Positions 54,297 to 62,101 of a stretch of DNA of 64,000 nt are shown piece after piece (the first letter of the stretch is position 1; each line of letters starts with the position of its first letter). The DNA comes from Crocinitomix algicola (GTDB lineage: Bacteria; Bacteroidota; Bacteroidia; Flavobacteriales_D; Crocinitomicaceae): NCBI RefSeq assembly GCF_001661595.2, contig NZ_LYPF02000010.1:62001-126000 (forward strand), written 5' to 3'. The notes beneath the pieces were generated by a model. It did not search any database, had not been told where the DNA came from, and worked only from the letters and a program-made list of their open reading frames with translations. Position numbers and translations under genes: made by a program.

Positions 54297-55058
54297 ATGA
54301 AAATACTATTTTTACCTTTCAGAATACTGTATCGCATCTATTTCGCTGCGGTCTTTTTTTTGGTATTATTAGTCTTGTATCCCATTTTCTGGATTTTACT
54401 TTTAAAACGTGAAAATTTTGACCGCGTATTCCGTTTAAAAGTGATGACCTCTAAAATTATTTTGTTTTTGGATTTCATTTACCTCAAAAAGCGTCAACCT
54501 ACACCTAAATTACCTCCTGGTCCAGTTGTAATTTGCTCGAACCATGCATCCTATTTAGACATAATTTTAATGTATCAAATTCTACCTAAGAAGAAATTCT
54601 TGTTTATTGGAAAAGCAGAACTTTTGAAGTGGCCCATTATAAATATCTTTTTCAAAAATTTGGATATTTCTGTAAATCGTGAAAAAAGGAGCTCCGGTAT
54701 GAAGAGTATTCTCCGTGCTAAACAAGAAATAGAAAATGGTTGGTCAATTGTTATCTTTCCCGAAGGCGGCATTCCTGTGGACACGCCTGAACTCGCTCCG
54801 TTTAAAAATGGGGCCTTTAAATTGGCAATTGATGCTCAAATCCCAATATTACCCATCACGATACTAGACAACTGGAAGTTATTCGACGTTGACCCCTTGT
54901 TAACAGGTCCTGCACGACCAGGAATTTCGAATGTAATTATTCACGAACCGATACCAACTATTGGGTTGGATAAAAAAGATTTAATAAATTTGCGTCAGCA
55001 AACCTTTGAGACAATTAACGAACCATTGATTGAAACCATAAAAGGAAAGAATAATTAA
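54297..55058 (+). CDS. plsC: 1-acyl-sn-glycerol-3-phosphate acyltransferase
   Basis: A 253-residue membrane enzyme with an N-terminal span and the four acyltransferase blocks: 'CSNHASYLDIIL' (H-x4-D), 'NRE' region ('DISVNREKRSSG'), 'VIFPEGGIPV' (FPEG) and 'ILPITILDN'. It adds the second acyl chain to make phosphatidic acid at the inner membrane. gatC starts one base after it, and the pair is presumably co-transcribed. Confidence 0.9.
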   Translation: MKILFLPFRILYRIYFAAVFFLVLLVLYPIFWILLLKRENFDRVFRLKVMTSKIILFLDFIYLKKRQPTPKLPPGPVVICSNHASYLDIILMYQILPKKKFLFIGKAELLKWPIINIFFKNLDISVNREKRSSGMKSILRAKQEIENGWSIVIFPEGGIPVDTPELAPFKNGAFKLAIDAQIPILPITILDNWKLFDVDPLLTGPARPGISNVIIHEPIPTIGLDKKDLINLRQQTFETINEPLIETIKGKNN

Positions 55059-55059
55059 G

Positions 55060-55350
55060 ATGGAAATAACAGACGAAATTGTAGATCACATTGCTCATTT
55101 AGCGCGATTAGAATTTAACGGAGATGACAAGGTTAACATCAAAAAGGACCTATCGAACATCATCGACTTTATAGATCAATTAAATGCGGTGGATACAGAA
55201 GGAGTTGAACCATTAATTTTCATGTCTGATGCAATCAATGTCTTAAGAGAAGATAAATTTGAACCTAGTATCACACAGGCGGAAGCACTTAAAAATGCTC
55301 CGAATCATGACTCCGACTATTTTAAAATTGCAAAAGTGTTAAAAAAATAA
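55060..55350 (+). CDS. gatC: Asp/Glu-tRNA amidotransferase subunit C
   Basis: A 96-residue GatC: 'EIVDHIAHLARLEF' at the start, then 'NIIDFIDQLNAVDTEGVEPL' and 'VLREDKFEPSITQAEALKNAPN', all typical. It stabilises GatA/GatB, which convert Glu-tRNA(Gln) and Asp-tRNA(Asn). gatA and gatB are not in the window, which is usual for this phylum. Confidence 0.95.
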   Translation: MEITDEIVDHIAHLARLEFNGDDKVNIKKDLSNIIDFIDQLNAVDTEGVEPLIFMSDAINVLREDKFEPSITQAEALKNAPNHDSDYFKIAKVLKK

Positions 55351-55377
55351 GGCCGTCCCAAGAACTGGAACGACCTT
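55349..55377 (+). other. Hairpin directly after gatC
   Basis: AAGGCCGTCCC (55349-55359) pairs with GGAACGACCTT (55367-55377) with two mismatches and a seven-base loop; it includes the last two bases of the gatC stop codon. No T-run follows, so it may be an RNA-stabilising 3' structure rather than a terminator; a true terminator lies 100 bases on. Confidence 0.45.
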
Positions 55378-55477
55378 AACCCAAAACCCATGAATCAATT
55401 AGTCTAATTCGAATATACGAATGGAAGAATCGTGCCAGAATTATTGAAAACGCAGCCATTAAGAAATATTTAACAAA

Positions 55478-55507
55478 AAAAGCCCGATGGAATTATCGGG
55501 CTTTTTG
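55478..55507. terminator. Bidirectional terminator between gatC and slyD
   Basis: A perfect 12-bp stem (55478-55489 with 55496-55507, AAAAAGCCCGAT/ATCGGGCTTTTT), six-base loop, with T-runs on both strands. It sits between two convergent genes and can serve both. Confidence 0.9.
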
Positions 55508-55531
55508 GGTATTAAATCTAAAAATGATTTT

Positions 55532-56014
55532 CTAGTGTTGGTGTCCGCCTTCACCATGCACATGACCATGTGCAATTTCATCTGATGTCGCAGGTCTTAC
55601 ATCGACTACTTCTACATCAAAATGCAAAGTCATATCTGCAAGTGGGTGATTTAAATCAAGCGTAACGTCATTTTCTTTTATGTCGGAAACAACAGCAATA
55701 ACCGGACCTTGCTCCGTATCCAATTGAACACGCATTCCAGTTGTTAATTCTTCAGTTCCTTGAAATCCATCCTTGGAAACAACACGCAACAAGTCATCTC
55801 TTCTTGATCCGTACCCCTGTTCAGGTGGAATTACAACATTTAATTTATCACTCGCTACTTTACCTTCTAATTCCCCTTCCAAACCAGGAATTAAGGCTCC
55901 AACACCGTGTAAATACACCAAAGGCTCTCTTCCTTCAGATGTGTCCATTATTTCCCCTGCTTCGTTTTTTAAAGTGTAGTTCATAGTTACTACACTATCC
56001 TTTGCTATATTCAT
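55532..56014 (-). CDS. slyD: SlyD-type FKBP peptidyl-prolyl isomerase
   Basis: A 160-residue cytoplasmic FKBP of the SlyD class: 'VTMNYTLKNEAGEIMDTSEGREPLVYLHGVGALIPGLEGELEGK', then the insert-in-flap (~70-130) with 'DLNHPLADMTLHFDVEVVDVR', which is the family's most typical block, and a histidine-rich tail ('HGHVHGEGGHQH') that probably binds nickel or zinc. Combined chaperone and isomerase. A -7 box (TACCTTTG) is 21 bases upstream. Confidence 0.93.
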   Translation of the reverse strand: MNIAKDSVVTMNYTLKNEAGEIMDTSEGREPLVYLHGVGALIPGLEGELEGKVASDKLNVVIPPEQGYGSRRDDLLRVVSKDGFQGTEELTTGMRVQLDTEQGPVIAVVSDIKENDVTLDLNHPLADMTLHFDVEVVDVRPATSDEIAHGHVHGEGGHQH

Positions 56015-56035
56015 ATCTGCTTTTTTAATTCAGCG

Positions 56036-56043
56036 CAAAGGTA
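56036..56043 (-). promoter_or_regulatory. -7 box of slyD
   Basis: Minus-strand TACCTTTG, an exact TAnnTTTG, 21 bases before the ATG at 56014. No clear -33 partner. Confidence 0.45.
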
Positions 56044-56111
56044 TGGATAGTAAAAAGAATAGGAAAAATAATCACGAATAGATTTGAAAATCTTTAAAAA
56101 CGAAGACTTTA

Positions 56112-56146
56112 CAAAAAAAAGGAGCATCCTTTTAAGACACTCCTTT
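56112..56146 (-). terminator. Terminator of the glycine-rich protein gene
   Basis: A seven-base stem AAAGGAG/CTCCTTT (56118-56124 with 56140-56146); read on the minus strand it ends in a run of eight T. It lies 20 bases after the stop at 56166. Confidence 0.75.
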
Positions 56147-56165
56147 AACATACTGTTTTTAACAC

Positions 56166-58316
56166 CTATTGCTTAACGATTTTAATTGTTTCCAATTCTT
56201 TATCAACTTCAATAGTTAAATAATAAATTCCTCTTGCAAACGCTGTTAAATCAATAATTTCAGTATCAACACCTTTAGCATGAATCAAAACCTGACCATT
56301 AACAGATTTCAACATAAATCCATACTCGCCAGTACCGTTAATTAAAATGTTATCCGTTGTAGGATTAGGGTAAACTTTAAACTTGTGAGAACTTAGGTCA
56401 ACAACACCTAATTGGCTACTCACTGTTATTTCAACTTCTTTCAAACAACCATTATCATCCATTACCATTAATGTATATGTTCCTCCCTCTAGACCTGTCA
56501 AGTCCTCAGTATCATCAAAATCACCCGCTTCATCAATATCCCAATCGAAAGTATAATCAGGAGAACCTCCAGAAACTGTCACATCAATTTCTCCATCACT
56601 CCCCATAATTTCGTCAATAGTTGAATAGGTAATCACTAATTCATCTTGAACAAAAACTTCCGTAGTTGCCGTGTTTTCACAACCATTAGCGTCTGTGCCG
56701 GTAACCGTAAATGTATTTAAACCTTCAGTTTCTAGTGCAAAAGGTTCTCCATTAGAAATATCACCCGGTTCCCATTCGTAAGTCACAGCACCTTCCCCTG
56801 ATAAAGTAATTAACTGTCCAAAGCAAATTTCTTCATCATGCATTTCAACAGAAACCGTTGGCAAATCATGAACAACTAAAGTAAAAGAAGCCATATTTGA
56901 ACATCCATTTTCATCTACTCCAGTTACTGAGTAATCGAATTCACCTGTTTCTATCGGTTCAAAACTTACTCCATCTTCAATAAATGGCATCCAAGTATAA
57001 TCAAGAGCACCAGTTCCAGAAAGTGTCACCTCATCACCAAAACAAATTTCATCTGATGAAGCATCTATACCAACATCTGGTAAATCAAAAACCATAACAT
57101 CAACGCTAGCAGAGTTTTCGCAACCTGTCAAAACATCTAACCCGACAACTTCAAAAGAATTAACTCCAACTTCGACAGTTGCATATGGCACACCACTTTC
57201 AACACCTATTGGGTCCCAAGTAAATTCATCAGCACCATCTGCAATTAATATAACTTCATCACCCAAGCAAACTTCGGTTAAATCTGTTTCCACTACAACT
57301 TCTGGTAATTCTAAAACTAAAACTTCAATATCGTGCGAACATTCTTCCTCTAAATCACTCTCAACTGTAAAAACTAATGTTCCCGTCATGTCCGGCGTAA
57401 AAGGCTCTCCATTAATTACACCATCACTCCAAGTAATTACACCGTCTCCGCTTGCTTCCAAGGTTAACTCATCTCCAAAACAAATTTCTTCAGACGACAT
57501 CGTAATCGTAAGTGGAATACATAATTCAGTAATAATGATTTGACCATCACCTTCCCTTACCCCAGCGGTAGTAGCTCCAAACTCGACATCAGCTATATAT
57601 GATGACCCGCCACCAGCATGACCGTCTTCGGCACTGCCTCCTCCGCCATACCAGCCTCCTCCACCACTTCCAGAATGTCCTGACGGATGAGCTCCAGCAG
57701 CACCACCAATACCGAATGTACCTGCTTCACCGTTATACCCTGCCACTCCAGCTACTCCACCAGCAACTTGAGTGCCACCGCCACCATTAGGCCCCCCTTC
57801 TGTAGGATGTGCTCCACCGGCACCTTCAAGACCTCCGCCATTACCCGCAGATCCACTACATCCAGACCATTCTGCTCCACCTCCACCTCCGGCTACAATT
57901 ACACGATCTGTAAGCTCTGTTCCTCCAATTCGAATATCTGATGCCCCACCTCCTTTTGCACATGTGCTCTCATTGTCACAAGCTTCACCTCCACCATTCC
58001 AACCTCCGATATTTCCAGCTTCGCCCTTACCGCCAACATAAATATTTAAAACGTCTCCAGGTGTCACATCTAATTCTCCTTCGGCTTGACCTCCAAGTCC
58101 CCCGATTATACAATCAGCTGCATCATTTAACGCAGTGCCTCCTTGCGCACCAAAAGCTTCAATATGAATGCGCGTTATCCCTGCTGGCACAGTATAAGTT
58201 TGTACCGTGCCCGTGTAATCAAACGTAATAACATCCTGTGAGAAACCCACATGTGTGCTGCCTCCTAGACAAAACACAGCAAATAAAATTTTTTGAATTC
58301 TTTTGAAATTATTCAT
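56166..58316 (-). CDS. Secreted glycine-rich and Ig-repeat protein with T9SS sorting domain
   Basis: A 716-residue protein: signal peptide (1-26), then the glycine-rich domain known from ALK-type receptors and bacterial surface proteins (~30-265; 'TVPAGITRIHIEAFGAQGG', 'VIVAGGGGGAEWSG', 'GGGWYGGGGSAEDGHAGGGSSYI'). Next come four Ig-like repeats of ~80-85 residues, each opening 'EICFGDEVTLSGxG' and ending 'xW', a SprB-like segment and a T9SS type A sorting domain ('KVYPNPTTDNILI'). Surface-exposed; function unknown. A hairpin is located in its 5' leader. Confidence 0.87.
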   Translation of the reverse strand: MNNFKRIQKILFAVFCLGGSTHVGFSQDVITFDYTGTVQTYTVPAGITRIHIEAFGAQGGTALNDAADCIIGGLGGQAEGELDVTPGDVLNIYVGGKGEAGNIGGWNGGGEACDNESTCAKGGGASDIRIGGTELTDRVIVAGGGGGAEWSGCSGSAGNGGGLEGAGGAHPTEGGPNGGGGTQVAGGVAGVAGYNGEAGTFGIGGAAGAHPSGHSGSGGGGWYGGGGSAEDGHAGGGSSYIADVEFGATTAGVREGDGQIIITELCIPLTITMSSEEICFGDELTLEASGDGVITWSDGVINGEPFTPDMTGTLVFTVESDLEEECSHDIEVLVLELPEVVVETDLTEVCLGDEVILIADGADEFTWDPIGVESGVPYATVEVGVNSFEVVGLDVLTGCENSASVDVMVFDLPDVGIDASSDEICFGDEVTLSGTGALDYTWMPFIEDGVSFEPIETGEFDYSVTGVDENGCSNMASFTLVVHDLPTVSVEMHDEEICFGQLITLSGEGAVTYEWEPGDISNGEPFALETEGLNTFTVTGTDANGCENTATTEVFVQDELVITYSTIDEIMGSDGEIDVTVSGGSPDYTFDWDIDEAGDFDDTEDLTGLEGGTYTLMVMDDNGCLKEVEITVSSQLGVVDLSSHKFKVYPNPTTDNILINGTGEYGFMLKSVNGQVLIHAKGVDTEIIDLTAFARGIYYLTIEVDKELETIKIVKQ

Positions 58317-58320
58317 AGTA

Positions 58321-58365
58321 ATAGGTTTTTTTATTCTCCTAAAATAAGAATAATTATTAACCTAT
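58321..58365 (-). other. Nested inverted repeat upstream of the glycine-rich gene
   Basis: ATAGGTT (58321-58327) pairs with AACCTAT (58359-58365), and inside it TTATTCT (58331-58337) with AGAATAA (58347-58353). It lies five bases ahead of the start at 58316 and 36 bases after the previous gene's stop. It lacks a T-run exit, so a leader structure or operator is as likely as a terminator. Confidence 0.4.
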
Positions 58366-58400
58366 CGCACTAGTTGTCAGTTCCTAATAAAGATTTAAAT

Positions 58401-59342
58401 TTAATTAAATGCGATTTGTGTTTTTTGATTTTCTGTCACCAAGAAATAAACACCCGGATTTACTATGCCTTCAAAATCAAAAACGAAATAATTTCCATTA
58501 AAATCAGTTACCTTTTGATTAAACAACAATCGACCAGACATATCATAAAGCTGGACATCAAGACCATTCATCGGAACATCTTCAACATAAATCGTTCTCA
58601 ACGTTTGTGTTGAAGGATTAGGAAAAACCATTAATTCTTGATTGGTTATCTGTTCTACATTAACAAAGATTGCAGGAAAAACTTTTGTTGTTCCATCAAA
58701 ATCAACTTGTGATAAACGATAATAGTTTCCGTTTAAACTTGGCTCATTATGAAAAAACTGATAATTAATTTGAGCTAGACTGTTACCAGCCCCATCTACC
58801 TCTTTTATTTTTCTCCAGTTCTCGCCATCTACGCTATGCTCAAGAACGAAATAATCATTATTCAATTCGGATTCTGTAACCCAAGTTATGGAAACACCTC
58901 GTTCGTTTTGCTCTGCATTAAAAGCTACCAGCTCAATTGGAAGAAGTTCGTACCCCATTAAATCTCCATCTCCAGCTCTCCAAACTCGATCTCCACAAAT
59001 TTCTATATAATTAGAGTTTCCTCCGCCTCCACCACCTTTGAGTTGACCTCCAGTGTATATAATCACTCCTGTATCACCACAAGGTAATTTTAATTTTCGT
59101 CCTGTTTGAAACTGCAAAGTTCCTTCCACAATAATTATCATTGCCCCGCAAGACTCATAATTTTCTGTACTTGTAATAGTAACTGTTGTATTACCCGGAA
59201 CATAAACCGTGTCATAACAACCAGGCGCTGTAAGATCCCAAGTAGAATTATCATCCCAATCACCATCTGTAACAGCTGTAACAATACTCGCTTTAACTTG
59301 TAGGAGACTTAAAACAAACATTATACTTACTAAAACTTTCAT
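58401..59342 (-). CDS. Secreted T9SS cargo protein with G8-like N-terminal region
   Basis: A 313-residue protein: signal peptide (ending 'QVKAS'), a beta-rich N-terminal part ('DGDWDDNSTWDLTAPGCYDTVYVPGNTTVTI', 'GTLQFQTGRKLKLPCGD') like the start of G8/beta-helix proteins, then a fibronectin-like 'ELNNDYFVLEHSVDGENWRKI' segment common in Bacteroidota secreted proteins and a type A sorting domain ('MVFPNPSTQTL'). No catalytic motif. Shorter than usual relatives, which often have a larger helix. Confidence 0.8.
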   Translation of the reverse strand: MKVLVSIMFVLSLLQVKASIVTAVTDGDWDDNSTWDLTAPGCYDTVYVPGNTTVTITSTENYESCGAMIIIVEGTLQFQTGRKLKLPCGDTGVIIYTGGQLKGGGGGGNSNYIEICGDRVWRAGDGDLMGYELLPIELVAFNAEQNERGVSITWVTESELNNDYFVLEHSVDGENWRKIKEVDGAGNSLAQINYQFFHNEPSLNGNYYRLSQVDFDGTTKVFPAIFVNVEQITNQELMVFPNPSTQTLRTIYVEDVPMNGLDVQLYDMSGRLLFNQKVTDFNGNYFVFDFEGIVNPGVYFLVTENQKTQIAFN

Positions 59343-59835
59343 TTTTCACATTTTTGTTAGTAGTTATTGTGACTTAATAATCACGTAACAAATCTACGTA
59401 TAAAGTCTTATAATAGTTTTACTTAACGATATTTAGTCATTAAATTTCGATAAACGGTAAGTTGTAATTAAAACCTTTAAAGCACCGTCAAAAAAATGAC
59501 TTTATAATTTAATATTCAATTAATTTTTCTTATAAAAAACACTTGTAAACCCTTGAAAATCTTACTTTTATAATCAATAGTCGAGTTTTAAAATTAATTA
59601 AGTGCGATTTCTAAAACCTTGAAATCAAAAAATATAGCTGTAAAATTCTTCTTGAGATCTTACTTTAATCCCTTAAAATCCGAAATCAGTATTTACACCT
59701 AATTTCTAAGTAAAATGACGATAACTCCTAAAAAAAATCCGATAAGTGGAAACAAAAGTCTACTTAACGTAATTTTTTGTCATTAAAAGTCCTTAAAGAA
59801 ATTTAGAATATTGTTTGGTTAACTAACTTTGCACT
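59343..59835. other. AT-rich divergent intergenic region with paired direct repeats
   Basis: No gene seen in 493 bases. Two copies of a bipartite motif occur: TACTTAACG (59420-59428) with GTCATTAAA (59436-59444), and TACTTAACG (59761-59769) with GTCATTAAA (59779-59787), 341 bases apart and in the same direction, spacers seven and nine bases. ATCTTACTTT also occurs twice. The region must hold the promoters of the cargo gene and the kinase; the repeats may be binding sites. Confidence 0.45.
59824..59831 (+). promoter_or_regulatory. -7 box of the sensor kinase, four bases from the ATG
   Basis: TAACTTTG is an exact TAnnTTTG; the ATG at 59836 follows after CACT. TTTA at 59802-59805 may be the -33 element (18-base spacing). 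Predicts a leaderless or nearly leaderless mRNA. Confidence 0.6.
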
Positions 59836-60939
59836 ATGACGAAAATGGATTTTGATAGTAGCCGACTTTCTAAGAACCTTGCTGAACGAGTGAAGGAATT
59901 AGATTGTTTATATAAAATCTCGCGTATTGCGGCTATCCATAAACAAAATATTGATGAGGCATTACGATTAATTATGATAGAAATCCCAAAAGGATGGCAA
60001 TTCCCTGAACAAATTGGAGCAAACTTACAATTTGACGGTCAACTCTTTGGCGAAAAAATATCAAGCAAACATCAGCAAAACACCATCTTTCAAATTAACA
60101 AGACGGTGACAGCCACTCTGACCGTATTTTACAAAGACCAACCAAAAACAGGAAACAATCCTTTCTTTTTGATGGAAGAGCAAGCATTATTAAATCAAAT
60201 TGGTTTTGAAATTGCTAGCTTAATTGAAATCGATTTAAAAAATAAAAAAGAAGCACTCATTAATGAAAAATTACGCAAGAACGACCGTTTGAACTTGTTG
60301 AGTGAAATAACTGCTGGAATTGCTCAGGAGCTTACAGGTCCTTTACAAAATATCCTAAAATCTTCTGAAGAACTGAATATTTCAGATAATGAAGAAAGCA
60401 ATAAGTCTGCTTTAGAACGCATAGTTTCAGACACAAATGAAGCGAAAGAAATAGTCAAAAAATTAAAATTTTTTGCTAGTGATATGCCTTCTGAATTAAC
60501 GGTTGAGAACTTAAATGAAATCGTAAAAGATGCCTTTACAATCTTGAGCGCCAAAATAAAGGAAAAGAACATACAATCGTACACAAACTTATCTAACGGC
60601 TTACCCTCAGTTAAACTTGATCGAAGTCAATTTACGCAGGTAGTATTAAACATTATTATCAACGCAATTGACGCTATGGAAGATGGGGGAACATTAACGA
60701 TTACAACTACTGGTATAAATAAGGATGTCCGTCTAAAGATTAAAGATTCAGGTAAGGGAATTCCTATGGAAAATTTCAAAAAAATATTTGAACCATTTTA
60801 TACAACAAAAACTACAAGTGGGGCAGGCCTGGGACTATCTGTCGCACATGGAATTGTTCAATCGCATGGGGGAAGGATTGAGGTTGACAGCACCATAGGT
60901 CAAGGCACAACATTTACCGTGATTATGAGAGCGGAATAA
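59836..60939 (+). CDS. Sensor kinase-like protein lacking the phospho-acceptor histidine
   Basis: A 367-residue soluble protein. N-terminal GAF-like region (~15-145), helical dimerisation part and a complete HATPase: N-box 'QVVLNIIINAIDAMEDGG', G1 'DSGKGIP', F 'FEPFYTTKT', G2 'GAGLGLSVAHGI'. In the HisKA helix the expected H-E/D-x-x-N-P is 'AGIAQELTGPLQNI': Gln164 (codon CAG) stands where the phosphorylated His should be, and Asn is Gly. It should bind ATP but cannot autophosphorylate in the usual way. It may regulate another kinase or act as a phosphatase. No partner regulator adjacent. Confidence 0.85.
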   Translation: MTKMDFDSSRLSKNLAERVKELDCLYKISRIAAIHKQNIDEALRLIMIEIPKGWQFPEQIGANLQFDGQLFGEKISSKHQQNTIFQINKTVTATLTVFYKDQPKTGNNPFFLMEEQALLNQIGFEIASLIEIDLKNKKEALINEKLRKNDRLNLLSEITAGIAQELTGPLQNILKSSEELNISDNEESNKSALERIVSDTNEAKEIVKKLKFFASDMPSELTVENLNEIVKDAFTILSAKIKEKNIQSYTNLSNGLPSVKLDRSQFTQVVLNIIINAIDAMEDGGTLTITTTGINKDVRLKIKDSGKGIPMENFKKIFEPFYTTKTTSGAGLGLSVAHGIVQSHGGRIEVDSTIGQGTTFTVIMRAE

Positions 60940-61467
60940 CTATTCAATTGGACGAATAGGGGTACCTTCAGCGATGAATGAAAATCCTTTATTGGAGTAT
61001 TCCCCAATCATAACCGCTTGAATTCTTGGTACAGCAATATTTTTAGATGAGCTGACTTCCACAATGAAATTAGCACCTGCACCTCCACTTACATCTTCAC
61101 GTTCGATCACATAATTTACCGTTCCAACTTCTGGTAGGGCTATAGACTTATCTATAAATTGACGCACTAAATTTCCATCGGTATCGTAATAGTCAATTTT
61201 GGTAATGTATAGGGTATCCGTTAAACTTACGTTTCGAATACTTAATGTTGCTGAAAGTAAGTTATTTGGATTGTTCTCATCTACATAAATATCCGAATAG
61301 ATTGGAACATAAAATACCTCGTTGTATTTTTGCTCTGCAGGGTTTAGTACATGATCCAATTCTAAAACCTCTAATTGATCTTGCCCTGAAGCATTTTTAT
61401 TAGGGTCTCGATCAACACAAGCGATTAAGGCTAAAAAAACAAGGAGATTTACAAACTGATATTTCAT
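60940..61467 (-). CDS. DUF3124 lipoprotein
   Basis: A 175-residue protein with a lipobox ('LIAC', C17) and the DUF3124 pattern: 'YVPIYSDIYVDENN', 'LSATLSIRNVSLTDTLYITKIDYYDTDGNLVR', 'TVNYVIEREDVSGGAGANFIVE', 'PRIQAVMIGEYSNKGFSF'. Function of the family is unknown. It converges with the kinase gene, the stop codons being adjacent. Confidence 0.85.
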   Translation of the reverse strand: MKYQFVNLLVFLALIACVDRDPNKNASGQDQLEVLELDHVLNPAEQKYNEVFYVPIYSDIYVDENNPNNLLSATLSIRNVSLTDTLYITKIDYYDTDGNLVRQFIDKSIALPEVGTVNYVIEREDVSGGAGANFIVEVSSSKNIAVPRIQAVMIGEYSNKGFSFIAEGTPIRPIE

Positions 61468-61543
61468 GAAATAAATTTATATAATTTTGAAATGATATTG
61501 AATCTGATGCGCCTTTTATTTGATATTTGATAAATACAAAACA

Positions 61544-61885
61544 TCAAAACCAACTGAAATATTCAAACCCAGCATATATACCATCCTCTTTTTCTTGTAT
61601 GGGATAGTTTTCTAGGTATAAACCAGCACCACGACCGGTAGATAGGTCAAATCCATAACGATGCCAGGGACAAATGATTTTTCCGTTCTCACATTTTGCG
61701 TCTTCTAATTTAATTCCTTGATGAGGACATTTATTTTTAACCAAATAAAACTTATCCTCATATTTAATAAGTAATAGACCACGTTCATTAATTGTAATTT
61801 TCATCATTGTACGGTCTTGTATCAAATTGTCTAAATACTCAAATGATTCTGCAAATTTTACCCATTTTATCTTCATAGAAAACAT
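61544..61885 (-). CDS. Rieske-type [2Fe-2S] protein
   Basis: A 113-residue single-domain protein with both halves of the Rieske motif: 'CPHQGIKL' (C-x-H) and 'CPWHRYGFDL' (C-x2-H), 17 residues apart. The fold is like NirD or ferredoxin components of dioxygenases, but there is no oxygenase or reductase gene nearby. An electron carrier with unknown partner. The start may be the ATG at 61885 or 61876 ('MKIKWVKF'); a TTG at 61891 is less likely. Confidence 0.88.
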   Translation of the reverse strand: MFSMKIKWVKFAESFEYLDNLIQDRTMMKITINERGLLLIKYEDKFYLVKNKCPHQGIKLEDAKCENGKIICPWHRYGFDLSTGRGAGLYLENYPIQEKEDGIYAGFEYFSWF

Positions 61886-61961
61886 GGTCAAAAGTTAGCG
61901 ATTATATTCAAAACTTGTAACAATACTTGATTTAGCGTTATAGACATGTAAGGAGCAGAGA

Positions 61962-62005
61962 AAAATTCGGTCATCACAATCTACAGTATTGTGGTACCGA
62001 ATTTT
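61962..62005. other. Long hairpin in a divergent intergenic region
   Basis: AAAATTCGGT (61962-61971) pairs perfectly with ACCGAATTTT (61996-62005). After a one-base bulge ATCACAAT (61973-61980) pairs with ATTGTGGT (61988-61995), one G-T; the loop is CTACAGT. This 18-bp stem lies between two genes that point away from each other, so it does not terminate either. On the minus strand a T5 tail follows. Confidence 0.6.
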
Positions 62006-62072
62006 CATCATTGAATAAGGACGAATTTATTTGCTTTCCACCTTCTTGCAATTTTCAGTCAATAAATCCGTA

Positions 62073-62080
62073 TATCTTTA
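62073..62080 (+). promoter_or_regulatory. -7-like box of the right-edge envelope protein
   Basis: TATCTTTA matches TAnnTTTG in all but the last base, 21 bases before the TTG start at 62102. Tentative. Confidence 0.3.
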
Positions 62081-62101
62081 TACTTTCAGAGATGGACCGA
62101 C

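Noticed and set aside
57599-58228. Proline- and histidine-rich plus-strand frames opposite the glycine-rich protein
   Set aside because: They are antisense shadows of the GGA/GGT-rich coding strand of the secreted protein and have no promoter box.
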